From contig JBEDUK010000098.1 in NCBI GenBank assembly GCA_040414485.1, forward strand, positions 1-38,895: a stretch of DNA of 38,895 bases, read 5' to 3'. The stretch is from JBEDUK01 sp040414485 (GTDB taxonomy: Bacteria; Actinomycetota; UBA4738). Made by a program: the position numbers and the translations under genes. How positions within the stretch are numbered: the stretch's first letter is position 1; each line of letters starts with the position of its first letter. Shown here one piece after another: positions 23,510 through 31,378 of the stretch. The notes under the pieces are model-generated. The model did no database searches. It saw only the letters and a list, made by a program, of their open reading frames with translations, and was not told the DNA's origin.

Positions 23510-24005
23510 GGCTCGCGTAGGTCTCCGCGAGCAGCTCCGGCAGGACGCGGGTCTCCCCCACGATCGAGATGAAGTTCGTGTCGCCGTTCCACCGCGGCAC
23601 GATGTGCCAGTGCAGATGATCCGGGATCCCGGCGCCGGCGGATCGCGAGAGGTTCATCCCGAGGTTGAACCCGTGCGGCGCCTCCGCCTCGCGGAGCACG
23701 CGCAGCGTCCGCTTGATGAGCGCGTCCACGTCGGCCGATTCCTCCGCCGACAGGGACTCGAGGTCCCCGGTGTGACGGAACGGCGCCACCATCACGTGCC
23801 CCGGGTTGTAGGGATACGCGTTGAGCAGGGCGAACGCGTGCGCCTCTCGCGCCAGGATCAGGTTCGGTTCGTCGTCGCCCGCCGCCGGCTTCTCACAGAA
23901 GATGCAGGCGACGTCGTCGTGGGGCCCCTTGATGTATTCGATCCGCCAGGGACTCCAGAGGTGCTCCATCGAACCGGTCCCCGTCCCGGCGCCGGCCGGG
24001 TCCAT
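23493..24005 (-). CDS. HIT family hydrolase or nucleotidyltransferase
   Basis: The 170-residue histidine-triad protein has CIFCEKP (a Cys-x2-Cys, residues about 34-37, probably zinc binding), LNAYPYNPGHVMVAPFRHTGDL (about 61-82) and the triad PDHLHWHIVPRW (His-x-His-x-His, about 130-134). The family acts on nucleotide derivatives such as AP4A. The mycobacterial protein in this position is an AP4A phosphorylase-type enzyme. The ATG overlaps the thrS stop by one base (TGATG), so the two genes are coupled. Confidence 0.92.
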   Translation of the reverse strand: MDPAGAGTGTGSMEHLWSPWRIEYIKGPHDDVACIFCEKPAAGDDEPNLILAREAHAFALLNAYPYNPGHVMVAPFRHTGDLESLSAEESADVDALIKRTLRVLREAEAPHGFNLGMNLSRSAGAGIPDHLHWHIVPRWNGDTNFISIVGETRVLPELLAETYASLKPRY

Positions 24006-25942
24006 CAGGCGAGCGCCGCCAGGTCGATCGGCTCGAGCGAACGCTCCCCCGCCTCCAGCACGAGGCGGTCCACGAGCGCATCGGGCGCGATCCCCCGCAC
24101 CTCGTTGCCCGCCCTGTCCCGGACCGACACCGTGCCCGCTTCGATGTCGCGGTCGCCGATCACGATCGAGTACGGGATCCGCATGAGCTGCGCCTCGCGG
24201 ATCTTCTTCTGCATGCGCTCGCGGCTGTCGTCCACGCCGACGCGGAGGCCACGGTCGCGCCATTGCGCCGCCAGCGCGTGGCAGTGCTCGCCGTGGCGGT
24301 CCGCGACCGGGATCAGCCGAACCTGCTCCGGCGTCAGCCACAGCGGGAAGTCGCCCGCGTAGTGCTCGATCAGCACTCCGGTGAAGCGCTCGATCGTCCC
24401 CAGGATCGCCCGGTGGATCATCACCGGCCGGTGGCGCTCGTTGTCCTCGCCCATGTACTCCATGTCGAACCGCTCGGGCAGGGCGAAGTCGCACTGCACC
24501 GTGGTGAGCTGCCACAGGCGACCGATCGCGTCGCGCGCGTGGAAGTCGACCTTCGGGCCGTAGAAGGCGCCCTCGCCTTCGGCGACGGAGTACGTCAGTC
24601 CGCTCTTCTCCAGCGCCTGACGCAGGTACTCGGTTGCGTCGGCCCACATCTGCTCCTCGCCGATCGCCAGGCCCGGCTTCGTCGACAGGTTGATGACGAA
24701 GTCCTTGAACCCGAACGCGCCGTGGATCTCGAGCGTCAGATCGAATGCCCGCAGGATCTCGTCCACCAGTTGGTCGCGGCGGCAGATGATGTGCGAGTCG
24801 TCCTGGGTCCCGCCCCGGATGCGCATGAGCCCGTGCAGGGTGCCCGCCCGCTCGTGCCGGTAGATCGTCCCGAGCTCGAACAGCCGCAACGGCAGGTCGC
24901 GGTACGAGCGCGTGCGGCTCTTGTAGACCAGCACGTGGAACGGGCAGTTCATCGGCTTGACGTAGTAGTCGATGTCGTGCTCGTCGTGCATCGGCGGGTA
25001 CATGTTCTCCGCGTACTTGGCCAGGTGGCCGCTGGTCTCCCACAGCACCGAACGCGCGATGTGCGGGGTGAAGACCGGCTCGTAGCCGCGGCGCATGTGG
25101 ATCTCCCGCGCGTAGTCCTCGATCTGCTTGCGAAGCAGCCCGCCGCGCTGGTGCCACACGAGCAGGCCGGCGCCGAGCTCCTCCGGGAAGGAGAACAGAT
25201 CCAGCTGCCGCCCGAGCTTCCTGTGGTCGCGGCGTTCGACCTCCTCGAGCCGGTGCAGGTACGCGGCGAGGTCCTCCTCGGTCGGCCAGGCCGTGCCGTA
25301 CACACGCTGCAGCTGCGCGTTCCGCTCATCGCCGCGCCAGTACGCGCCGGCGATGTGGGTCAGCTTGAAGGCGCCGAGCCTGTCGGTGGACGGCACGTGC
25401 GGGCCGAGGCACAGGTCCTGCCAGCCGTCGTTGCGGTACACGGACACCACCGGGCCGGTGGCGCCCTCCTCCGCCTCGGCGGCCTCGATGATCTCCCGCT
25501 TGTACGGCTGGCCGGCGAACCGCTGCAGCGCCTCGTCACGGGTCAGCTCCTCCCGGACGAACGGCTGGGCGGCGGCCACGATCTCGCGCATGCGGGCTTC
25601 GATCCGAGGCAGGTCGTCGGGTGTCAGCGGCTGTTCGAGGTCGAAGTCGTAATAGAAGCCGTCATCGATCGCGGGCCCGATGGCGTACTTCGCCCCCGGG
25701 AAGAGGTCGCAGACCGCCTGCGCGAGGACGTGCGCGGTCGAATGCCGGAGGACGTGGAGCCCGTCCGGCTCGCCGGGAAGGATCGGCTCGACGTCGGCGT
25801 CGTCCACGACCGGCGCCGAGAGGTCGACCAGACGGCCGGCCAGCCGCGCGGCGATGGCGCGCGGTTCGAGCAGCGCGGCGGCAGCCGCCGCGCCGTGCTC
25901 GACCTCGACCGCGTCTCCGTTCGCGCGAGTGACCTTCGGCAT
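24005..25942 (-). CDS. thrS: Threonine--tRNA ligase
   Basis: The 645 residues show the TGS domain (about 1-60), the editing domain with HSTAHVLAQAV (about 67-77) and a C-x3-H in DLCLGPHVPST (about 176), the catalytic core with motif 1 region, NCPFH (zinc-binding Cys, about 329), motif 2 and motif 3 (HRAILGTIERF, about 513-523), and the anticodon-binding domain ending at DLAALA. Motif 2 reads RIRGGTQDDSHII where E. coli has RGFTQDDAHIF. The ATG at 25940-25942 follows a TATCAT box by nine bases and has no Shine-Dalgarno. I see no T-box leader. Confidence 0.98.
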   Translation of the reverse strand: MPKVTRANGDAVEVEHGAAAAAALLEPRAIAARLAGRLVDLSAPVVDDADVEPILPGEPDGLHVLRHSTAHVLAQAVCDLFPGAKYAIGPAIDDGFYYDFDLEQPLTPDDLPRIEARMREIVAAAQPFVREELTRDEALQRFAGQPYKREIIEAAEAEEGATGPVVSVYRNDGWQDLCLGPHVPSTDRLGAFKLTHIAGAYWRGDERNAQLQRVYGTAWPTEEDLAAYLHRLEEVERRDHRKLGRQLDLFSFPEELGAGLLVWHQRGGLLRKQIEDYAREIHMRRGYEPVFTPHIARSVLWETSGHLAKYAENMYPPMHDEHDIDYYVKPMNCPFHVLVYKSRTRSYRDLPLRLFELGTIYRHERAGTLHGLMRIRGGTQDDSHIICRRDQLVDEILRAFDLTLEIHGAFGFKDFVINLSTKPGLAIGEEQMWADATEYLRQALEKSGLTYSVAEGEGAFYGPKVDFHARDAIGRLWQLTTVQCDFALPERFDMEYMGEDNERHRPVMIHRAILGTIERFTGVLIEHYAGDFPLWLTPEQVRLIPVADRHGEHCHALAAQWRDRGLRVGVDDSRERMQKKIREAQLMRIPYSIVIGDRDIEAGTVSVRDRAGNEVRGIAPDALVDRLVLEAGERSLEPIDLAALA

Positions 25943-25951
25943 GGTCCGACG

Positions 25952-25957
25952 ATGATA
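25952..25957 (-). promoter_or_regulatory. thrS -10 box (leaderless type)
   Basis: Minus-strand TATCAT, nine bases before the thrS ATG and identical to the pdxT box. Confidence 0.5.
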
Positions 25958-26011
25958 CGGGCCGCGTCGCGGGCGGTCGCGGGCGGTCCCGGCCGGCCGG
26001 TCGAGAACGGA

Positions 26012-26017
26012 TAGCCT
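26012..26017 (+). promoter_or_regulatory. -10 box of the inositol-phosphatase-family gene (leaderless type)
   Basis: Plus-strand TAGCCT, eight bases before the GTG at 26026. Confidence 0.45.
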
Positions 26018-26025
26018 CGGAAGCC

Positions 26026-26841
26026 GTGCCGCTCCCCTACCCGGTCGTACGAGAACGGCGCCGGCTGCGCGACGTGGCGCTCGACGCCACGCGCATCGGT
26101 GCTCGCCTGGTGGCCGACGCGGCGCGTCCGGCCGCGGGAGACGAAAAGGCCGCCGGCGATTACGTCACGGAGGTCGACCGGGCGAGCGAGGCGGCCATCC
26201 GTCGCTACCTTGCGGAGGCGACGCCCGATGTCCCGATGCTCGGTGAGGAGGCCGGCGGGAGCACCGACGCGAAGATCTACTGGGCGGTCGACCCGCTCGA
26301 CGGGACGCGGAACTACCTGCTCGGGTTCCCGGTCGTCGGGGTTTCGGTCGCGGCCGTGCGCCGCACCGACAGCGGAGGGGAGCCCATCGCGGGCGCGGTG
26401 ATCGCGCCGTTCCTCGATCTCGAATTCGCCGCCGCACTGAGTGAGGGCGCGACGTGCAACGACCGCCGCATCCAGGTGAGCGAGCGGCCGGTCTCGCAGG
26501 CCATCGTATCGACCGGGTTCCCGTTCCGCGCGAAGCACCTGCTTCCTCGACACCTGGGCGCGCTCAGGCGGGTCCTGGAGGAGGCGGAGGACGTTCGACG
26601 GCCGGGCGCGGCCTCGCTCGACCTGGCGTGGGTCGCCGCGGGGGTGTTCGACGGATTCTTCGAACTGGGGCTCTCGGTGTGGGACGTGGCCGCGGGCGCG
26701 CTGCTCATCCGGGAGGCCGGCGGAATCGTCACCGACTGGAATGGCGGCGACGGCTATCTGGCGGGCGACATCCTGGCGGGTTCGCCCCAGACGCACGAGG
26801 CGCTGCTGTGGATCGCCTCCACGGATAGTAAGGACACCTGA
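26026..26841 (+). CDS. Inositol monophosphatase family protein
   Basis: Mg-dependent, Li-sensitive-type phosphatase fold of 271 residues. The metal site is complete: Glu-Glu in MLGEEAGG (about 73-74), the signature WAVDPLDGTRNYLLGFP (about 87-103), and the C-terminal WDVAAGALLIREAGG (about 220-234). The substrate may be myo-inositol 1-phosphate, histidinol phosphate, fructose bisphosphate or PAP; the sequence does not decide. An inositol role would fit the glycolipid genes at 18-20 kb, but this gene is not in that operon. The GTG start is supported by the upstream TAGCCT box. Confidence 0.9.
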   Translation: MPLPYPVVRERRRLRDVALDATRIGARLVADAARPAAGDEKAAGDYVTEVDRASEAAIRRYLAEATPDVPMLGEEAGGSTDAKIYWAVDPLDGTRNYLLGFPVVGVSVAAVRRTDSGGEPIAGAVIAPFLDLEFAAALSEGATCNDRRIQVSERPVSQAIVSTGFPFRAKHLLPRHLGALRRVLEEAEDVRRPGAASLDLAWVAAGVFDGFFELGLSVWDVAAGALLIREAGGIVTDWNGGDGYLAGDILAGSPQTHEALLWIASTDSKDT

Positions 26842-26855
26842 CGAACTGCGCCCTT

Positions 26856-27821
26856 CTACAGCCAGTCGCGCCGCTTGAAGAACCGGTACAGAAGGAAGCT
26901 CAGTCCAGCCATCAGCAGAAGCGCGTAGAGATACCCGAAACGCCATTCGAGCTCCGGCATGTGCCTGAAGTTCATCCCGTAGATGCTCGCGATCAGCGTA
27001 GGGACGGCGACGATGGCGGCCCACGAGGTCAGGCGCTTGACGGTTTCGTTCAGCCGGTTGCTGACGGCGGAAAGGTGGGCGTCGAACATCGACGAAAGGA
27101 TGTCCCGAAGCGTGTCGATGTAGTCGGTCACGCGCAGGACATGGTCGTAGACGTCCCGGTAGTACGGCTCCAGGTCGGTCGTCACGACGGGGATCGTCCG
27201 GCGCTGGAGGGAATCCAGCACGTCACGGAGCGGGGCCACTGCCCGCCGCACGCGGAAGAGCGCCTTGCGCATGTCGAAGATGTCGTTGCGGGCGTCGTGG
27301 GCGTCGTCGCCCAGGATGACCTCCTCGAGGTCCTCGGTCCGATCCTCCAGCGCGTCGACCGATTCGAAGTAGCCGTCCACGATGCTGTCCAGCAGCACAT
27401 AGAGCATGTAGCCGGCGCCCTCGGCGAGCCGGTCCGGATGGCCCTCCCACTGCCGCGCCGCCGGCTCGAGGTCGATCTCCGGATCCTTGCGGACCGTGAC
27501 CAGATACCTGGGCGAGACGAACGCGGCGAGCTCGCGGCTGAGGACATCGCCATCGCGGGCCTGAACCAGGTAGCAGACCAGGAAGTAGTAGTCCTCGTAC
27601 TGTTCGGCCTTCGGGCGCTGATGGGGGTTGAGCGAGTCCTCGATCGCCAGTTCGTGGAAGCCGAACTCCTCCTGCAGCGCGGTCATGACCTCCGGGCTCG
27701 GGCGGTCGACGTCCAGCCACACGAGCGCGCCGGGGTCCTTCGCGACCTCCGAGATCCGGGACGGATCGAGCGCGGAGTCGACGACACGGCCGTTCCGGTA
27801 GAGGCGAGCGGTGATCGTCAC
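26856..27821 (-). CDS. corA: CorA family magnesium/cobalt transporter
   Basis: The 321-residue protein has a large cytoplasmic N-terminal funnel (about 1-255; FHELAIEDSLNPHQRPKAEQYEDY is broken over about 52-75) and two C-terminal helices. The first ends in the selectivity motif IYGMNF (Gly-Met-Asn at about 281-283), followed by the acidic loop RHMPEL. The basic tail is FFKRRDWL. It would be a pentameric Mg2+ channel. The GTG at 27819-27821 is ten bases after TACGCT. The gene is convergent with the inositol-phosphatase-family gene, with a 14-base gap. Confidence 0.95.
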   Translation of the reverse strand: MTITARLYRNGRVVDSALDPSRISEVAKDPGALVWLDVDRPSPEVMTALQEEFGFHELAIEDSLNPHQRPKAEQYEDYYFLVCYLVQARDGDVLSRELAAFVSPRYLVTVRKDPEIDLEPAARQWEGHPDRLAEGAGYMLYVLLDSIVDGYFESVDALEDRTEDLEEVILGDDAHDARNDIFDMRKALFRVRRAVAPLRDVLDSLQRRTIPVVTTDLEPYYRDVYDHVLRVTDYIDTLRDILSSMFDAHLSAVSNRLNETVKRLTSWAAIVAVPTLIASIYGMNFRHMPELEWRFGYLYALLLMAGLSFLLYRFFKRRDWL

Positions 27822-27831
27822 GGTCGATCGG

Positions 27832-27837
27832 AGCGTA
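27832..27837 (-). promoter_or_regulatory. corA -10 box (leaderless type)
   Basis: Minus-strand TACGCT, ten bases before the corA GTG, with no Shine-Dalgarno between. Confidence 0.45.
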
Positions 27838-27879
27838 TCCCACCCCGCGGCGCAACCCGGGAGGTTCGAGCCGCGGCGC

Positions 27880-28440
27880 TCAGGCCCGCTCGTAGCGGAG
27901 AAGGACCACGCCGCTGCCGAACGTGCGCGTTGCACCCAGGCGAAGCTTCCGTGGTGTCTGGGATCGGGCGAACAGCAGCGTTCCCTCGCCGATCAAGACC
28001 GGATGGACGTAGATCCGATACTCATCCACCAGGTCGAGCTCGATGAACGTTCCGGCCAGGTCGGCGCCACCCAGCACCATGTCCGCGCCGGGCTGCTCCT
28101 TCAGCGCCGCGACCTCCTCGGGAACGACCTCGCGGACGATGGTCGTGTTCCAGGCGGCCTCCCCGAGGGTGCGCGAGTACACGTACTTCGGCATGTCCCG
28201 CCAGATGCGTGCGAACTCGACCATCGGAGGCGTGCTCTCCGGCTGCGAATCGGCGGTCGGCCAGAAGTCGGCCATGAGCTCGTACGTCACCCGGCCGTCG
28301 AGGAAGGCGCTCATCGACGCCAGTTCCCGGTTGAAATGCGCGTGCAACTCATCGTCGACGAGTTGCCAGCCGAGATCGTGGTTCGGGCCTTCGAAGTAGC
28401 CGTCGAGGGACACCGACATCATCAGGATGATCTTCCTCAT
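27880..28440 (-). CDS. RibD C-terminal/dihydrofolate-reductase-like protein
   Basis: The 186-residue protein has a DHFR-like fold. It begins MRKIILMMSVSLDGYFEGPN, the typical first strand and loop of the RibD_C family (YwjB/YyaP type). It then has LDGRVTYELMADFW, VYSRTLG, and the NADPH-side MVLGGADLAGTFIELDLVDEYRIYVHPVLIGEG (broken over about 120-152). These proteins are presumed NADPH-dependent reductases; the substrate is generally unknown, and the true folate enzyme is usually a different family. It is followed by corA after 58 bases. Confidence 0.9.
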   Translation of the reverse strand: MRKIILMMSVSLDGYFEGPNHDLGWQLVDDELHAHFNRELASMSAFLDGRVTYELMADFWPTADSQPESTPPMVEFARIWRDMPKYVYSRTLGEAAWNTTIVREVVPEEVAALKEQPGADMVLGGADLAGTFIELDLVDEYRIYVHPVLIGEGTLLFARSQTPRKLRLGATRTFGSGVVLLRYERA

Positions 28441-28513
28441 GGCTGCGACCCGTCCCTCACCATACCCGCCGCTGCGTTGGGTCGCCGCCTCGGTGTGGTC
28501 GACAGGCGCGCGT

Positions 28514-28538
28514 AAGGCCCCCGCTGATGCGGGGCCTC
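28514..28538 (-). terminator. Hairpin terminator downstream of the secreted protein gene
   Basis: AGGCCCCCGC (28515-28524), loop TGAT, GCGGGGCCT (28529-28537) form a 9-bp GC stem with one bulge, 33 bases after the minus-strand stop at 28572. There is no long T-run. It separates the secreted-protein gene from the reductase gene. Confidence 0.6.
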
Positions 28539-28571
28539 ACGCACCTTCTCGCCGGGCCAGACGCCGAGCGT

Positions 28572-29093
28572 CTAGTACTGCTGCGAGACGGTGACCTTCC
28601 CGTCAGAGTGCCGCGTCACCTGGATGGAGTGGTCGTAGTGGCGCGGAGTAGCCCTGAGCCCGGGAGCGGCGGTCCAGGTCACCTTCTGCCTGCAGTCCTG
28701 CGGTGTGTTCGTGCCGTACTTGAAGGCCGCGTACTGGGCGTTGATCGACCCCTTGGCTGTCGTCTTCGTCGGGAACGAGCCCTTCCAGGCGAAGATCCAG
28801 AACACCGTGTAGTACTTGAACGTGAAGGCATTGTTGTTGATCGGGATGTTGAAGCCCGAGAAGCTCCAGCCTGAGGTGATGGTCGACCCGTCGGGGCAGA
28901 CGAATCCAACTGTGACGCTCCATGCGTCGATGAACTCCGGTGTACCCGACTGCACGTCGAAGATCAGCTGCTGGCCCTGCGAGGTCTGCCCGCTCCAACT
29001 CCCGATCTGCTGCGCGTACACCGCGGGCTCACCCACGAGTACGAAGGCAACGACGAGACCAAGGAACGGAGCGAGCTTGAGGCCCCTTTTCAT
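28572..29093 (-). CDS. Secreted protein of unknown function
   Basis: The 173 residues begin with a signal peptide (MKRGLKLAPFLGLVVAFVLVG, cleavage probably after PAVYA near 28). The mature part is rich in aromatic residues, Gly, Ser and Thr, with two Cys (FVCPDGS and PQDCRQK) that may form a disulfide. Pattern: WSGQTSQGQQLIF, then SGWSFSGFNIPINNN, KGSFPTKTTAKGSI and KVTWTAAPG. This looks like a beta-rich secreted domain. AAGGAGGGC lies just before the ATG, so the start is firm. I do not recognise the family. Confidence 0.75.
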   Translation of the reverse strand: MKRGLKLAPFLGLVVAFVLVGEPAVYAQQIGSWSGQTSQGQQLIFDVQSGTPEFIDAWSVTVGFVCPDGSTITSGWSFSGFNIPINNNAFTFKYYTVFWIFAWKGSFPTKTTAKGSINAQYAAFKYGTNTPQDCRQKVTWTAAPGLRATPRHYDHSIQVTRHSDGKVTVSQQY

Positions 29094-29321
29094 GGCGCCC
29101 TCCTTACCAGCTCGACACGCCGTGCGAACAGGCGAGTGTGACACGGGCGACCTTGATTGCGCGAATTGGAGGAGCCGCGCCGCGGTCGACCCGGCGAGGG
29201 GTCCCCGAACTTCAGGCAGCCCCCCTCCAAAGGCTTCTTCTCGTGTCGGATCGGGGGCGGGCGGTTCGTAGATGGGGTGAGAGGCGGCCGGAGGAGGCCG
29301 CCGGGACAACGAGGTGATGGG

Positions 29322-29699
29322 ATGACGCGGTACTTGATCTCGTTCGATGACGGCGCGATGGACCACATCCCCAGCGATGAGATACCGGCCGTGGGCAAGG
29401 CCGCGCACGCGGTGATTCAGGAGGCCGTGAACGCCGGCGTGTGGGTCTTCGGCGGCGGACTGGAGCGCCAGAGGGCGAGCGTCGTGGGCACCGACGGGGC
29501 GGTCACCGACGGCCCGTACCCGGAGACGAAGGAGGTCATCGGCGGCTTCGCGGTCGTCGACGTGCCCTCACGCGAGGAGGCGCTGACGTGGGCTGCCAAG
29601 GTCGCCGACGCGTGCCGTTGCGCGCAAGAGGTGCGGGAGCTCCTGCCGGACCCCGAACAGGATGCGATGCTCCGCAAGGCTGACAGGCCGAATGGGTGA
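29322..29699 (+). CDS. YCII-related domain protein
   Basis: The 125-residue protein has a dimeric alpha/beta-barrel (YCII/DGPF) fold. It starts MTRYLISFDDGAMDHIP and has the family motif VTDGPYPETKEVIGGFAVVDV (a DGP-[FY] loop at about 62-65), then SREEALTWAAK. Such proteins are often encoded with ECF sigma factors and were once called DGPF-domain proteins; no sigma gene is nearby here. The N-terminal Met is at 29322, after GAGGTGATGG. The role is unknown. Confidence 0.85.
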   Translation: MTRYLISFDDGAMDHIPSDEIPAVGKAAHAVIQEAVNAGVWVFGGGLERQRASVVGTDGAVTDGPYPETKEVIGGFAVVDVPSREEALTWAAKVADACRCAQEVRELLPDPEQDAMLRKADRPNG

Positions 29700-29810
29700 C
29701 CGTCGATCACCGACGGCCGGGCACCCGATCCGGCCACGGGCGTGGGTGATTTCTCCGGCTCCAGACCCCGGCCAGCATGCCAGCAGCAGAGCGGGGCCGT
29801 TCGCGCCGAA

Positions 29811-29829
29811 ATCAGGGCCCTGATATAGG
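29811..29829 (+). promoter_or_regulatory. 14-bp palindrome overlapping a TATAGG box
   Basis: ATCAGGGCCCTGAT (29811-29824) is a perfect 14-bp palindrome whose last T begins TATAGG (29824-29829), about 30 bases before the beta-propeller start codon. The position, immediately upstream of and touching a -10-like box, is that of a repressor operator. Confidence 0.4.
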
Positions 29830-29858
29830 ATCAAGCCCGCCGGTGGCGAGAACGGGAG

Positions 29859-31016
29859 GTGGCCACGACGCATCGTCGTGCTTCGGCCCTCACATTGCTC
29901 CTGGTCATCGTTTGGTTCGCGCTACCCGCCGCGGCCCGGAGCGCCTCATCGGCGCCCACTGCGAGCGCGGACTGGCCCAGGTACCACTTCGACAACGGAA
30001 GCACTGGCTACAACCCCTACGAGAAGGGATTGGGTCCTTCGAACGTGTCGAGGCTGAGGCTCAGGTGGGCCGTCGGCCACGACATGTATTTCTATTCTGC
30101 GCCCGCCGTGGTCGGCGGTGTCGTGTACGTCGGCTCGGACCGCTACCTCTGGGCGTTCGATGCCACCGGCGGCGTCACGGTGTGGAGCCAGAAGTCCCCG
30201 TGGAGCATCTTCGCCTCGCCCGCCGTCAGCGACGGGGTCGTCTATGCCGTCGACGGGTACACCGGGGTTTCGGCCTTCGACGCGATGACCGGAACTCGTC
30301 TGTGGCGGAATCGCCTCGGCGGTGATGTCTCTGAGTCCGCACCCGTCGTCGCGGACGGGTTGGTCCTCATCGGCAACGGCGACGGACTCACCGCCGTGGA
30401 CGCTTCAACGGGCCATCGCCGCTGGTCCTATGCACTCGGCGGCACGGACTCGACGCCCGCCGTGGCGAGTGGGCTCGTCTTCATCGGCGGGTATAAGGCC
30501 ATCTACGCAATCGACGCCGCGTCCGGGAAACTGGTGTGGTCACGCGCGAATGAGGGCATCGGCTCGCCTGCCGTCGCCGACGGCGTCGTCTACGCAGGCT
30601 CTTCGGATCACAAGGTCTACGCTCTTGACGCTTCCACCGGGAAACAGCTTTGGAGCGTCCGGGCGGACGGCGACATGACATGCGATCCCGCTGTGGCGAA
30701 CGGCGTGGTGTACGCGGCGTCGGCTCGATCGCTCTACGCGATCGACGCGGCGCATGGAGCCGTCCTGTGGTCGCGGCGGCTGCACGGCTTCGGCTTCTCG
30801 CGGTCACTTATCGCCGCAAACGGAGTCGTGTACGTGACCGCGACGGCTACCGGCACAGGCTACGCGCTGGACGCCGCGACCGGATCGATCCTTTGGAGTT
30901 CGGGGCCCGGCCAGTATTACTCGTCTCCAGTTGTGGTCAACGGGACGCTCTACCTAGCAAGCTTCAACGACCCGTTCACCAGTGGCGGCCGCCTGACCGC
31001 GTTCGCATTGCCCTGA
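29859..31016 (+). CDS. Secreted PQQ-type beta-propeller repeat protein
   Basis: The 385 residues begin with a signal peptide (ASALTLLLVIVWFALPAAARS, two parts, about 8-28). About seven repeats of roughly 40 residues follow, each of the form GVVYxGS...LYAxDAxTGxxLW, e.g. VVYAGSSDHKVYALDASTG and VVYVTATATGTGYALDAATG. This is the PQQ_2/BamB-like propeller. No catalytic or haem segments of a quinoprotein dehydrogenase are seen, so it is probably a binding or scaffold protein outside the membrane. The start is a GTG that overlaps a GGGAGG sequence, so the exact start is unsure. Confidence 0.85.
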   Translation: MATTHRRASALTLLLVIVWFALPAAARSASSAPTASADWPRYHFDNGSTGYNPYEKGLGPSNVSRLRLRWAVGHDMYFYSAPAVVGGVVYVGSDRYLWAFDATGGVTVWSQKSPWSIFASPAVSDGVVYAVDGYTGVSAFDAMTGTRLWRNRLGGDVSESAPVVADGLVLIGNGDGLTAVDASTGHRRWSYALGGTDSTPAVASGLVFIGGYKAIYAIDAASGKLVWSRANEGIGSPAVADGVVYAGSSDHKVYALDASTGKQLWSVRADGDMTCDPAVANGVVYAASARSLYAIDAAHGAVLWSRRLHGFGFSRSLIAANGVVYVTATATGTGYALDAATGSILWSSGPGQYYSSPVVVNGTLYLASFNDPFTSGGRLTAFALP

Positions 31017-31056
31017 TGGAGGTCGACCGCAGCGCTGTCGCGGAGACCGCATCGAG

Positions 31057-31128
31057 TGGGCGCGGCAGGTTTTGAACCTGCGACCTCATGCGTGTGAAGC
31101 ATGCGCTCTCCCACTGAGCTACGCGCCC
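31057..31128 (-). tRNA. tRNA-Val (anticodon CAC)
   Basis: A complete 72-nt cloverleaf: acceptor GGGCGCG/CGCGCCC, D arm GCTC-AGTGGGA-GAGC, anticodon arm CATGC-TTCACAC-GCATG with CAC at positions 34-36, T arm GCAGG-TTCAAAA-CCTGC, discriminator A. The 3' CCA is not encoded. A TACGAT box at 31142-31147 (minus strand) is a plausible -10. Confidence 0.97.
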
Positions 31129-31378
31129 GAGGTCGTTGGTTATCGTAGCAACTGGCCCCATAGCGCCACCGTCGCGGTCGGTCGCGACGAACCCGCCTCA
31201 TCCAGCCTTGGAACGGGCGTGCGACGGCGCGTGCCCGCTGCGCGCCGTCGCATCCGCGCGAACCCTTCGGCTCGAGCGACTCGCGGGGGAAACCCTCACC
31301 CCGGAGATCCGTAGTGTCCCACCGGCCCGAGAGAGAGCGCAAACTCTGCGGTGTGGGTGGCCCGTGGTTTGGCAGCGC
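31129..31378. other. Intergenic stretch between tRNA-Val(CAC) and the transglycosylase gene
   Basis: No supported gene. It holds the tRNA's probable promoter at its left end and a strong 12-bp hairpin (31220-31252). Confidence 0.6.
31220..31252 (-). terminator. Strong hairpin downstream of the transglycosylase gene
   Basis: TGCGACGGCGCG (31220-31231) and CGCGCCGTCGCA (31241-31252) form a perfect 12-bp stem with a 9-nt loop, about 125 bases past the minus-strand stop at 31379. It has no T-tract but is the best terminator candidate there. Confidence 0.45.

Noticed and set aside
24263..26014. A 583-residue open frame on the plus strand
   Set aside because: It is the antisense shadow of thrS: its composition (Arg, Val, Leu, Gln, His) is that of a GC-rich complementary frame and it has no domain of its own.
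25943..26025. A T-box riboswitch ahead of thrS
   Set aside because: There is no leader of sufficient length: a -10 box lies nine bases before the start and the divergent gene begins 83 bases away.
29859..31016. The tandem repeats of the beta-propeller as a DNA repeat or CRISPR-like array
   Set aside because: Periodicity is about 40 codons and only at protein level; there are no identical DNA repeats or spacers. No CRISPR array is visible anywhere in the window.
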